Below the pieces are notes generated by a model, which did not search any database, was not told where the DNA came from, and worked only from the letters and a program-made list of their open reading frames with translations. A stretch of DNA of 64,000 nt, taken from contig JAKFWF010000024.1 in assembly GCA_021730785.1 (NCBI GenBank), forward strand, positions 82,566 to 146,565, given 5' to 3'. The stretch's first letter is position 1. Each line of letters begins with the position of its first letter. The position numbers were made by a program, and so were the translations under genes. Below, piece by piece: positions 45,624 to 54,588 of this stretch. The DNA comes from Hyphomicrobiaceae bacterium (GTDB lineage: Bacteria > Pseudomonadota > Alphaproteobacteria > Rhizobiales > Hyphomicrobiaceae).

Positions 45624-47909
45624 ATGACCACCTTGATCTGGCAATCCGCGCTGCTCCTGCTCGGCGCTTACTTCCTTGGCGCCTGGGTGGCGTGCATGAT
45701 CAAGCGGTCATTCGGTGCCGACGAGGTGGCCGACAACATGGGGACGCGTGATGCGGTTGCCCCAGCACCGGTCGCTGCGGGCGCGGCGCAACCAGTGATG
45801 GCGCCGACCCGCCGGCCCGATCCAAAGCCGATCGCCATGGAAACGATCCAGCGGTCCGCGCCCCAGGCTGCCGCCGATGCGGCCAGTAAATTCGAAAGCA
45901 CGCTGTCGACGCCGCCGCAGCCTGTGGCACGGCCGGCACCTATGCCAGCACCAGCCATGCCGGTTCCGATGCCCATGGTCGCAAAGCCGGCTGCACCGGC
46001 GCCGATAGCTCCTTCACCAATGCCGAAGCCGATGCCGGTACCCGCCATGGCGGTGCCCGCTGTGGCAAAGCCAGCAGCCCCAGTTGCAGCATCTCCGGCA
46101 CCGATGCCGGTGGTCGCGCCCGCCATGCCGGCTGCAGCCCCCGCTCCCATTGTCGTCAAGCCAGTCGTTTCCTCGGCACCGATGCCCATGCCGGCGCCGG
46201 CGATGAAGCCAGCCGTTGTGCCCGCACCGATGGCACCAGCACCCGCCAAGCCAGCACAATCGGCCAGCCTGCCCGCAGCGGTCACTGCTGCTGGCTCTGC
46301 GGTCGTGGGCGGAGCGGCCATGGTGACACAACCGCCCGCACGCATGCCGACCGCTGCGAGTGGCGCTGGGCCTTCCTCGGTATCAGCACCTTTGGCGACC
46401 GTCGACAACCTGACACGGATTCGCGCCATCGACCCGATGTTGCGCACGAAGCTGGTCGACCTGGGCGTCACCAATTATCGGCAGATTGCAGGCTGGCTCC
46501 CGGGCGACGTGGCGCGCGTTTCCAAGGCCTTGGGCGTGACCGGACGGATCGAGCAGGAAAACTGGATCGAGCAGGCGCAAATCCTCGCGCGGGGGGGCGA
46601 GACAGAGTATTCGCGCCGCATCGATCGTGGCGAAGTGGTCACGGCGATGCCGACGCCTGGTCCGGGCATAATGAAGCCCGACATGCCGGCACCAGCAATG
46701 CCATCACCGGCCACGGCAGCGCCCGCTCCGGCGATCGCAGCGACCGCTGCAGCGGTGGCCATGCCGAAGCCCGCAGCCCCGCCCATGGCTGCCCCTGTAC
46801 CGGTCGCCAGCCCTGAGGTCGCCGTGCGCGCGGCATTCGCACAACAGGCTAAACCGGCGATGATGCCGGCTGCCGTCGCAACGCCGGCCATGACGCCACC
46901 GTCGGTGGCGCCATCGATGCCCATGCCGGCCGTGAAGCCGCCGGCACCACCCGTGGGGATGCCCGTCACCGCATCCGCCGTCACCGCGGCTGTGCAGGCG
47001 GCTGTCAAGGCCACGACAATGCCCGCCGCGCCAGCTCCAGCTGCTGCCGTACCGGCTGCGATGGCACCAAGTCCTGTCACCCCGACCGTGACGACGATCC
47101 CGGTGCCGGCCACGCCAATGGCCATGCCGGGGATGGCTGCCGCCACCGCATCTGCGGCAGCCGCAGGAGCTGTGCCCGCCGCAGCCGCCACCGGCCGCGA
47201 CAACCTCCAGCGCATCAGCGGCATCAATGCCGAGGTCGAGAAACTGCTCAACGTGCAAGGCTACAGCCGCTACGCGCAAATCGCGAGCTGGACGCCGGCC
47301 GACGCCACCCGGATCGACCGCATGCTGGGATACGAAGGTCGCGTTGCCAAGGAGAGCTGGATCGAGCAGTCGGCATTGCTGTCGCGCGGCGGCGACACCG
47401 CGTTTTCGCGGCAGTTTGATCATCGCGCGTCGGGTGCCGGTGCGGCTGCCGCGGCAAAGGCTGCCAGTGCAACGCCGGCGATGGCACCGGCTGCGGCCGC
47501 CGATACGCCACGCTTGAGCCGCCTCGCCGATTCGGTCCGCGACACGGCGGCACCGGCAGCTGGTGCAGCAAGCGAACCGTCGCCGCGGGCGAGCGACATG
47601 TCGTCTTTGCGGTCGGTCCGCTCTGAAGCCTACACACCTCAGGGCGGCACCCGCACGGGCCCGCCGGAGGATTTGAAGCGCATCCGCGGTGTCGGCGTGC
47701 TGATCGAGAAAAAGCTGCTGTCGATGGGCATCACCAGCTACGCCCAGATCGCCAACTGGTCGAATGCTGATGTCGATCGCGTCAGCAACGTGCTCGATTT
47801 CAAGGGTCGCATCGAGCGCGAGAACTGGATCGAGCAGGCGCGCATCCTGTCGGCTGGCGGCCAGACCGAGTTCTCCCGTCGTGTCGACCGCGGTGAGGTC
47901 GGGCACTGA
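45624..47909 (+). CDS. Membrane-anchored protein with three helix-hairpin-helix repeats and Ala/Pro/Met-rich linkers
   Basis: A 761-residue protein. Residues 4-27 form a membrane helix. Three copies of a 70-residue helix-hairpin-helix-like domain follow at about 261, 525 and 683, each with a core like LKRIRGVG, YAQIANW and GRIERENWIEQARIL, ending GGQTEFSRR. The linkers are long Ala/Pro/Met/Val-rich repeats (PAMP, MPAP). Related single domains occur at the C-termini of several alphaproteobacterial proteins, including some NuoE forms. The domain resembles DNA-binding HhH modules, but with a membrane anchor its role is unknown. Confidence 0.75.
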   Translation: MTTLIWQSALLLLGAYFLGAWVACMIKRSFGADEVADNMGTRDAVAPAPVAAGAAQPVMAPTRRPDPKPIAMETIQRSAPQAAADAASKFESTLSTPPQPVARPAPMPAPAMPVPMPMVAKPAAPAPIAPSPMPKPMPVPAMAVPAVAKPAAPVAASPAPMPVVAPAMPAAAPAPIVVKPVVSSAPMPMPAPAMKPAVVPAPMAPAPAKPAQSASLPAAVTAAGSAVVGGAAMVTQPPARMPTAASGAGPSSVSAPLATVDNLTRIRAIDPMLRTKLVDLGVTNYRQIAGWLPGDVARVSKALGVTGRIEQENWIEQAQILARGGETEYSRRIDRGEVVTAMPTPGPGIMKPDMPAPAMPSPATAAPAPAIAATAAAVAMPKPAAPPMAAPVPVASPEVAVRAAFAQQAKPAMMPAAVATPAMTPPSVAPSMPMPAVKPPAPPVGMPVTASAVTAAVQAAVKATTMPAAPAPAAAVPAAMAPSPVTPTVTTIPVPATPMAMPGMAAATASAAAAGAVPAAAATGRDNLQRISGINAEVEKLLNVQGYSRYAQIASWTPADATRIDRMLGYEGRVAKESWIEQSALLSRGGDTAFSRQFDHRASGAGAAAAAKAASATPAMAPAAAADTPRLSRLADSVRDTAAPAAGAASEPSPRASDMSSLRSVRSEAYTPQGGTRTGPPEDLKRIRGVGVLIEKKLLSMGITSYAQIANWSNADVDRVSNVLDFKGRIERENWIEQARILSAGGQTEFSRRVDRGEVGH

Positions 47910-48021
47910 CGATTGTTTGGGGATAGGGGCAGGCCGGTTCAGCGGCCCAAGCCGGAATTGCCCCACCCTGGTCCAAGCTCCACATGTGGGTAGCCCGGGG
48001 GTCCCAGGTGTAGAGCCGCCC

Positions 48022-48687
48022 TCACGCGTGACCGGCGTCGCTCACGAGGTGCGATATGTCGATGCCGATGCGCGCCAGCGCCTGGTTGTACTTCAGATCG
48101 ACATCGCGGCTGAAGACGATGTCGGGGTCGGCCGGACAATGTAGCCAGCCGTTGTGCTGCATTTCTGCCTCGAGCTGACCCGCACCCCACCCGGCATAGC
48201 CGAGTGCCAGCATGGCCTTGTCCGGGCCGGTGCCCTTGGCCATTGCCTTCAGGATGTCGATCGTTGCGGTCAGGCTGATGCTGCTGTCGATCGCCATGGT
48301 GTTGGTTGCCGCGAAATAGTCGGCGCTGTGCAACACGAAGCCTCGTTTGGTGTCGACCGGGCCGCCGACATGCACTTCCTTGATCAGGATTTCCGGCGGC
48401 ACGGACTCGGCCGCATTCTTTGTGACGATGCCCAGCTGCTGCAGCAGCTGGGGAAAGCTGATGTGGCTCGCACGCTGGTTCACGATCAATCCCATCGCGC
48501 CTTCGGCCGAATGGGTGCACACATAGACCACGGAGCGGGCAAAGCGCTTGTCCGTCATGCCGGGCATCGCGATCAGCAGCTGGCCGTCGAGGTAGTGCGA
48601 CTTGGCTGCACGGGAAGAGGAGCGCATTCTTGCACCTTTGATCGGCCGTCTTGCGGCGCGTGGCGCGGGTTTGGGAGCCTTGGTCAT
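48022..48687 (-). CDS. YqgE/AlgH family protein (DUF179)
   Basis: A 221-residue member of the YqgE/AlgH family: YLDGQLLIAMPGMTDKRFARSVVYVCTHSAEGAMGLIVNQ, then VHVGGPVDTKRGFVLHS and ALGYAGWGAGQLEAEM. The function is not settled; the family was linked to alginate regulation in Pseudomonas. An ATG at 48627 (MRSSSRAAK) would remove a basic leader and may be the true start. It is divergent from pyrH with 139 bp between starts. Confidence 0.9.
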   Translation of the reverse strand: MTKAPKPAPRAARRPIKGARMRSSSRAAKSHYLDGQLLIAMPGMTDKRFARSVVYVCTHSAEGAMGLIVNQRASHISFPQLLQQLGIVTKNAAESVPPEILIKEVHVGGPVDTKRGFVLHSADYFAATNTMAIDSSISLTATIDILKAMAKGTGPDKAMLALGYAGWGAGQLEAEMQHNGWLHCPADPDIVFSRDVDLKYNQALARIGIDISHLVSDAGHA

Positions 48688-48826
48688 CAGGAAAGTTTAG
48701 CGCGCGGCACTGCGGTTGGGAAGATGCGGGTTGCCGTCGGCACCGACGCGTCCTGGCCACGCCGAGTGTACGGCCTGGCATTTTCCGGCTATCAAGGCTG
48801 CGGTACGAATCGCGGGAGCATGCAGC

Positions 48827-49564
48827 ATGGCGGACCAGGGCGATCAACGCGGTGGCCTCAAGTACAAGCGCCTGTTGCTCAAGCTGTCCGGTGAAGCCCT
48901 GATGGGTAAAGGCCAGTATGGCTTCGACATGGGGGTGGCGTTGCGCCTCGCCGGCGATGTCGCCGAAGCCAATCGCGCCGGCTGTACGATCAGCGTCGTG
49001 GTCGGCGGCGGCAATATCTTCCGCGGCCTTGCAGGTGCTGCCCGCGGCATGGACCGGGCGACTGCCGACTACATGGGCATGCTGGCAACCGTCATGAATG
49101 CGCTGGCGTTCCAGAATGCCCTCGAGCAGGTCGGGGCACGGGCCCACGTGCTGTCCGCCATCCCGATGCCGACCGTGTGCGAGAGCTATGTGCGGGCCAA
49201 GGCGCTGCACCACCTGGAGCAGGGACGCGTGGTGATTTTCGCCGCCGGCACCGGTAATCCCTTTTTCACCACTGACACGACAGCAGCCCTGCGCGCGGTC
49301 GAGATGGGGTGCGATGCTGTTGCAAAGGCAACACAGGTCGATGGAATTTACTCGGCTGATCCCAAGAAACATGCTGACGCCATCCGCTATGAACGTCTGA
49401 GTTACGCCGAAGTATTGGCGCGGGACCTGAAGGTGATGGATGGTGCTGCGATCGCCCTTGCCCGCGACAATCATCTTCCGGTAATTGTGTTTTCGATCGA
49501 TGAGCCGGGAAACCTCTTGAAGGTCATCCGCGGATCGGCTCGGGCAACCGTCGTGTCTGATTAG
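48827..49564 (+). CDS. pyrH: UMP kinase
   Basis: A 245-residue amino-acid-kinase-fold enzyme that makes UDP from UMP. It has [13 protein letters not shown] at the start, [10 protein letters not shown] for phosphate binding, and [31 protein letters not shown]. The ATG at 48827 lies 8 nt after GGGAG. frr follows, as usual; the rpsB-tsf pair that often precedes pyrH is not here. Confidence 0.97.
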   Translation: MADQGDQRGGLKYKRLLLKLSGEALMGKGQYGFDMGVALRLAGDVAEANRAGCTISVVVGGGNIFRGLAGAARGMDRATADYMGMLATVMNALAFQNALEQVGARAHVLSAIPMPTVCESYVRAKALHHLEQGRVVIFAAGTGNPFFTTDTTAALRAVEMGCDAVAKATQVDGIYSADPKKHADAIRYERLSYAEVLARDLKVMDGAAIALARDNHLPVIVFSIDEPGNLLKVIRGSARATVVSD

Positions 49565-49653
49565 GTCTGAGGTTGTTTTCAGCCCCCTCGTCTGGCGCTG
49601 CAGTGTGCAGCGGGATGCGGTGATCAGGAAAACAGCAAAAGGAACTACGTGCC

Positions 49654-50223
49654 ATGGCTGCACCTGCAGCGTTCGACATCAAAGACCTCGAAAAGCGCAT
49701 GCGTACAGCATTCGACGCCTTGAAGCGGGAGTTGCAGGGTTTGCGCACGGGCCGGGCCAGCGCGAATCTGCTCGATCCGGTAATGGTCAACGTCTATGGC
49801 CAGCGCATGCCGCTCAATCAGGTGGCAACTGTCACGACGCCGGAGGCCCGCATGATCACGGTGCAAGTTTGGGATAAGGCGTCGCTGCCCGCCGTCGACA
49901 AGGCGATCCGCGAGGCAAATCTTGGTCTCAATCCTCAGACCGACGGCACCCTCATTCGGCTGCCGATACCGTCGTTGACGGCCGACCGGCGGGCCGAACT
50001 CGTCAAGCTCGCCCGCAAGTATTCGGAGGAGCACGGCAAGGTGGCCATCCGCACAGTGCGCCGCGACGGAATGGATTTGCTGAAGAAATTGCAGAAAGAC
50101 GGTCATATCAGTGAAGACGAGAGCCGCAAGAACTCCGACAAGGTGCAGGAGTTGACCGACCGCATCATCAAGGAAATCGATGCGACGGTTGCTGCCAAGG
50201 AAGCCGAGATCAACAAGGTCTGA
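49654..50223 (+). CDS. frr: Ribosome recycling factor
   Basis: A 189-residue factor that, with EF-G, splits post-termination ribosomes. The family pattern is clear: [45 protein letters not shown], then [14 protein letters not shown] and [30 protein letters not shown]. It stands 89 bp behind pyrH. Confidence 0.98.
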   Translation: MAAPAAFDIKDLEKRMRTAFDALKRELQGLRTGRASANLLDPVMVNVYGQRMPLNQVATVTTPEARMITVQVWDKASLPAVDKAIREANLGLNPQTDGTLIRLPIPSLTADRRAELVKLARKYSEEHGKVAIRTVRRDGMDLLKKLQKDGHISEDESRKNSDKVQELTDRIIKEIDATVAAKEAEINKV

Positions 50224-50311
50224 TACGCAAAGCCATCGAGCCGCAGCGTCAACCGAACCGGAAAGTCCCGCCTCCTTGGCCGAAATCGAGACACAGACCG
50301 CACCAACCGGC

Positions 50312-51070
50312 ATGCCTGCCTGGGAGCGTTCCGATGTGCTGCAGCGCCCTGGCCTGAAGCCGCCGCAGCACGTCGCGATCATCATGGATGGCAATGGGCG
50401 GTGGGCCAAGGAGCGTGGCTTGCCGCGTGCCGTCGGCCATGGGCAGGGTGTCGATGCCGTGCGCCGCACGGTCCGCGCCGCTATGGAACTCGGCGTGCGG
50501 TATCTGACGATCTACAGCTTCTCTTCGGAGAACTGGTCGCGGCCGGCCGACGAGATCGACGATCTTATGGGGCTGATCAAGCGCTTCATTCGCCGCGACT
50601 TGGCGGAGCTGCATCGCAACGGCGTCGCCATCCGGGTGATCGGCGAGCGCGGCGATCTCGAGCCCGAGATGCTGGGGCTGATCGAGGAAGCGGAGCGACT
50701 GACGGCCGGCAATACTGCGCTCAATCTCGTGGTCGCCTTCAACTATGGCGCGCGGGCGGAGATCACCAAGGCGGCGCAGCGGTTGGCGGCGAGCGTGCTG
50801 AACGGCGAACTGCAGGTTGGCGATATCAACGAAGTGCGGCTGGCCAACTGCCTGGAGACGCGCGGCATCCCAGATCCCGACCTGTTGATCCGCACCAGTG
50901 GGGAGTTGCGCCTGTCGAATTTCCTGCTGTGGCAGGCGGCCTACACCGAGTTCGTGTTCATCGACAGCTATTGGCCCGAGTTCGGCCGCGAGTTGCTGAG
51001 CCAGGCGATCACGGAGTTTCACGCACGAGACCGCCGGTTCGGCGGTTTGTCGAAACGGTCGACAGCGTGA
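50312..51070 (+). CDS. uppS: Undecaprenyl diphosphate synthase
   Basis: A 252-residue cis-prenyltransferase making the C55 lipid carrier of cell wall and O-antigen synthesis. The signature [18 protein letters not shown] holds the catalytic Asp; [11 protein letters not shown] and [24 protein letters not shown] follow. The start is uncertain. ATG 50312 gives the usual short leader; a TTG at 50276 has a better-spaced GGAAAG site and would add 12 residues; a frame from 50180 overlaps frr and is unlikely. Confidence 0.96.
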   Translation: MPAWERSDVLQRPGLKPPQHVAIIMDGNGRWAKERGLPRAVGHGQGVDAVRRTVRAAMELGVRYLTIYSFSSENWSRPADEIDDLMGLIKRFIRRDLAELHRNGVAIRVIGERGDLEPEMLGLIEEAERLTAGNTALNLVVAFNYGARAEITKAAQRLAASVLNGELQVGDINEVRLANCLETRGIPDPDLLIRTSGELRLSNFLLWQAAYTEFVFIDSYWPEFGRELLSQAITEFHARDRRFGGLSKRSTA

Positions 51071-51082
51071 GGCTCGCTCCTG

Positions 51083-51961
51083 ATGAGCGTTGAGAAAACC
51101 CAGCCAACTGTCGGCACGCCGGGCGCGCTGCGGGAGGGGGTAACGGGCAGTATGGCAGACCTTGGAGTTCGACTGTTGTCCGGAGCGGCGCTGGGCGCAG
51201 TCGGGGTCGGGCTGCTCTATGCCGGCATCTGGCCTTTCACGGTGATGCTGCTCATTATCGCCTTGCTGATGACGTGGGAGTGGGGCCACATCGTGCGCGG
51301 GCCCGACATCGACGCCGTTCTCATCATCCACGGCGTGGCCGTGATCGCAGCCGCACTGCTGGCCGCGGCCGGCTATGCGGCGCCGGCACTGATCGTGCTG
51401 ATTGCCGGCACCCTGGTCGTGATCGCCCTGCGGTTCGGTGAAAACTCGCGACTGTCTGCAGTCGGCGTGCTCTACGTCGGCCTGCCGGCAGTGGCGCTGA
51501 TCGCACTGCGCGGCAATGCGATGTTCGGGTTCCAGGCCGTGCTGTTCATCCTGCTCGCGGTCGTAGCCACCGACACATTTGCCTACTTTGCCGGCCGCGC
51601 GATCGGCGGGCCGAAGCTGTGGCAGTTGATCTCGCCGAAGAAGACCTGGGCCGGTCTCGTCGGCGGCGTGATAGGTGCAGCGCTGACGGGCTTTGTCTTC
51701 GCCCTGTTCGTGCCGGGCGCGGTGCCGGTCAGATTGGCAATCATCGGCCTCGTTCTCGGCCTCGTCGCGCAGGGTGGCGATCTCGCAGAGTCGGCGCTGA
51801 AGCGGCATTTTCACGTCAAGGATGCGAGCCACTTGCTGCCGGGGCACGGCGGCTTCATGGATCGCATGGATGGTCTTGTGGTGGCGGCGATCGTTGCTAT
51901 GCTGATAGGTCTCGCGGGCAACATCTATGCGCCGGCGCGTGCACTTCTGCTGGGGTTTTAA
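51083..51961 (+). CDS. cdsA: Phosphatidate cytidylyltransferase
   Basis: A 292-residue multi-pass membrane enzyme making CDP-diacylglycerol, the precursor of all phospholipids. The signature SALKRHFHVKDASHLLPGHGGFMDRMD is complete. About seven to eight hydrophobic segments precede it. It has a longer hydrophilic leader (about 25 residues) than average; an in-frame ATG at MADLGVRLL could be the real start. Its stop codon shares a base with the dxr start (TAATG). Confidence 0.96.
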   Translation: MSVEKTQPTVGTPGALREGVTGSMADLGVRLLSGAALGAVGVGLLYAGIWPFTVMLLIIALLMTWEWGHIVRGPDIDAVLIIHGVAVIAAALLAAAGYAAPALIVLIAGTLVVIALRFGENSRLSAVGVLYVGLPAVALIALRGNAMFGFQAVLFILLAVVATDTFAYFAGRAIGGPKLWQLISPKKTWAGLVGGVIGAALTGFVFALFVPGAVPVRLAIIGLVLGLVAQGGDLAESALKRHFHVKDASHLLPGHGGFMDRMDGLVVAAIVAMLIGLAGNIYAPARALLLGF

Positions 51962-53133
51962 TGGCAGCGCAAAGAGTTTCCGTATTGGGCGCGACCGGGT
52001 CGGTTGGCACGTCGACGTTGGACCTGATCCAGCGCACGCCGGACGCATTCGAGATTATAGCCCTGACCGCGCAGACGAGCGTCGACAAGCTTGCCGACAC
52101 GGCAATTGCAACGCGTGCGAAGCTCGCTGTGATCGGTGATCCCGCGCACTACGGCCATCTGAAGGAGCGGCTCGCCGGTACGGGCATCGAGGCTGCGGCA
52201 GGCGCGGAAGCGCTGGTGGCGGCGGCCCGCGTGCCAGCCGACTGCGTTGTCGCCGCGATGATGGGGGCCGCCGGCCTCAAGCCCGCATTAGCTGCCGTTG
52301 GCCAGGGCCGTCGTGTCGGCCTCGCCAACAAGGAGTGCCTCGTTACGGCAGGCGCGCTGTTCATGGCGGAGGTCAAGCGCTGCGGCGCCGAACTGGTGCC
52401 CGTCGACAGTGAGCATTCCGCAGTGCTGCAGGCGCTCGGCAGCGCCGAGCCGGCGACCATCGAACGCATCGTCCTGACGGCATCGGGCGGGCCCTTCCGT
52501 ACCTGGGACGCGGCGCGACTGGCGAGCGTCACGCCGGCCCAGGCCCTTAAGCATCCGAACTGGGTGATGGGCCGCAAGATCACGATCGACTCGGCGACGA
52601 TGATGAACAAGGGTCTCGAGCTGATCGAGGCGTTCCATCTGTTTCCGGTGACGGCCGACCAGCTCGGTGTCCTGGTGCATCCGCAGTCGATCATTCATGC
52701 CCTTGTCGAGTATTGCGATGGATCGGTGATGGCGCAGCTCGCCAGCCCCGATATGCGCACGCCGATCGCACTGGCCCTGTCGTGGCCCGGTCGCATGCAG
52801 GCACCAACCGCCAGGCTCGATTTGGCCAAGATTGCCACCTTGACCTTCGAAGCCCCCGACCGGGAGCGATTTCCAGCCATTGCCTTGGCTGAGGCTGCGC
52901 TCGTGAGCGGCGGCGGCGCAACCGCCGTTCTGAATGCCGCAAACGAGGTGGCGGTTGAGGCGTTCCTCGCCGGTCAGATCGGATTTCTCGACATCGCGGG
53001 CACGGTCAGCCGTTGCCTGGACAAATTAGACGGCGATCTTAAATGTTCGGATACGACCTCGGTCGACGCGATCCTGGCTGTGGACTCGCGCGCCCGCAGA
53101 TTGGCACGCGACGTGATAGCGATGAATGGCTGA
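51961..53133 (+). CDS. dxr: 1-deoxy-D-xylulose-5-phosphate reductoisomerase
   Basis: A 390-residue NADPH enzyme of the MEP isoprenoid pathway. The N-terminal GATGSVGTSTLDLI binds NADPH; PVDSEHSAVLQAL, TASGGPFRTW and KITIDSATMMNKGLELIEA are the metal and substrate regions. It starts within the cdsA stop (TAATG), so the two are translationally coupled. Its product feeds the isoprenoid chain used by uppS. Confidence 0.97.
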   Translation: MAAQRVSVLGATGSVGTSTLDLIQRTPDAFEIIALTAQTSVDKLADTAIATRAKLAVIGDPAHYGHLKERLAGTGIEAAAGAEALVAAARVPADCVVAAMMGAAGLKPALAAVGQGRRVGLANKECLVTAGALFMAEVKRCGAELVPVDSEHSAVLQALGSAEPATIERIVLTASGGPFRTWDAARLASVTPAQALKHPNWVMGRKITIDSATMMNKGLELIEAFHLFPVTADQLGVLVHPQSIIHALVEYCDGSVMAQLASPDMRTPIALALSWPGRMQAPTARLDLAKIATLTFEAPDRERFPAIALAEAALVSGGGATAVLNAANEVAVEAFLAGQIGFLDIAGTVSRCLDKLDGDLKCSDTTSVDAILAVDSRARRLARDVIAMNG

Positions 53134-53188
53134 GTGCTGCGTCGGTCTGCCGTCGACCGCCAAAGAAAACCATATGGGACTTAGATAG

Positions 53189-54349
53189 ATGAGCCTTATC
53201 AGTAACTTGGCTGGTGGTTTTGGCAACCTGCTGTTTGGCTTGTGCGCCTTCCTGTTCGTGCTGTCCATTGTCGTCTTCGTGCACGAGATGGGACACTTCC
53301 TGGTAGCCCGCTGGTGCGGAGTGAAGGTCTCGGCCTTCTCGCTCGGGTTTGGGCCAGAGATTTACGGCTTCGTCGATCGCCGGGGCACGCGGTGGCGGTT
53401 CGCCTGGGTGCCGCTTGGCGGTTACGTCAAATTCATGGACGACGAGAACGGCGCCAGTATGCCGTTGCAGGACAAGATCGCCAAGATGACGCCGGAAGAG
53501 CGGGCTGGTTCGTTCCACGCAAAACCCCTGTGGCAGAAGGCGGCCGTGGTTGCAGCTGGTCCAATCGCCAATTTTATCCTGGCGATTGCGATTTTCGCAC
53601 TGTTCTTCATGACTGTTGGAACCTATACGGCTCCGCCCCGTGTCGATACGGTCTTGGCGGGCAGTGCCGCGGAGCGGGGTGGTTTCCAGTCAGGTGATCT
53701 CATCGTGTCGGTGAACGGCCGGCAAATCAGCGCGTTTCAGGAGTTGCAGCAGAAGGTGAACGACCACGTCGGCGCGGAAGTGCGTTTCGGCGTCAACCGC
53801 GGAGGCACCCTCATCGAGCTGAAGGCAACGCCCATGCTGGCAGAGGTCAACGATGGTCTGGGTGGAAAGGCCAAGGTCGGGCAGCTGGGCATCACGCGCC
53901 AGAACCGACCGCAAGATATCGAACACAAAGTATTCGGTCCGCTTTCAGCCGTTGTCATGGGGGCTGAGAAGAGTTACGGCATCGTCCGTTCCACCTTCGC
54001 CTATCTGGGCAATGTCATACTGTGGCGGCAGCCAGCAGATCAGCTGGGCGGACCTGTCAGGATTGCGGATGCATCCAAGAAAATCGCAGCACTTGGTCTT
54101 GATCAGTTAGTCCACTTCATGGCGTTCATTTCGGTCAGTGTTGGCTTGATCAACTTGTTTCCTGTGCCGATACTGGACGGGGGGCACCTCACTTTCTATG
54201 CCATCGAGGCGATCCGCGGCAAACCCCTGAATGACGATACCCAGGAAATGGCATTCCGGGTCGGCTTCGGCTTGATCATGGCGCTCATGCTGTTCGCGTT
54301 CTGGAACGATCGATTTATTCTGTGGGGATGGTTGCCCAAAATGGGGTGA
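53189..54349 (+). CDS. rseP: RIP metalloprotease RseP
   Basis: A 386-residue site-2 protease that cuts anti-sigma factors and signal-peptide remnants inside the inner membrane. The zinc site is VFVHEMGHFLVARWCGVKV in the first membrane helix; the third ligand is in FPVPILDGGHL near the C-terminus. One PDZ domain lies between (SAAERGGFQSGDLIVSVNGRQI). bamA follows after 239 bp. Confidence 0.96.
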   Translation: MSLISNLAGGFGNLLFGLCAFLFVLSIVVFVHEMGHFLVARWCGVKVSAFSLGFGPEIYGFVDRRGTRWRFAWVPLGGYVKFMDDENGASMPLQDKIAKMTPEERAGSFHAKPLWQKAAVVAAGPIANFILAIAIFALFFMTVGTYTAPPRVDTVLAGSAAERGGFQSGDLIVSVNGRQISAFQELQQKVNDHVGAEVRFGVNRGGTLIELKATPMLAEVNDGLGGKAKVGQLGITRQNRPQDIEHKVFGPLSAVVMGAEKSYGIVRSTFAYLGNVILWRQPADQLGGPVRIADASKKIAALGLDQLVHFMAFISVSVGLINLFPVPILDGGHLTFYAIEAIRGKPLNDDTQEMAFRVGFGLIMALMLFAFWNDRFILWGWLPKMG

Positions 54350-54588
54350 TTTTTTTCCCGAATTCGGCACGAAACGCCCGTCGAATCGAAGGCTGTGAAG
54401 CATTCTTGCCACTTCCAATGACGTTGCTGAATCGTTAAACCTCAATTGTGCCAGACGTGTAGAGGCAGGGCGCTGCGGAATGTAGCTCTTGTCGCTGGGG
54501 AACACGTTGGTGATCCGGTAGTCCTTGATACCGACAGGGACTGCCGTTGTTCTGGGGGACTCGGTTCAATTGAAGGGCAGACGCAGGT

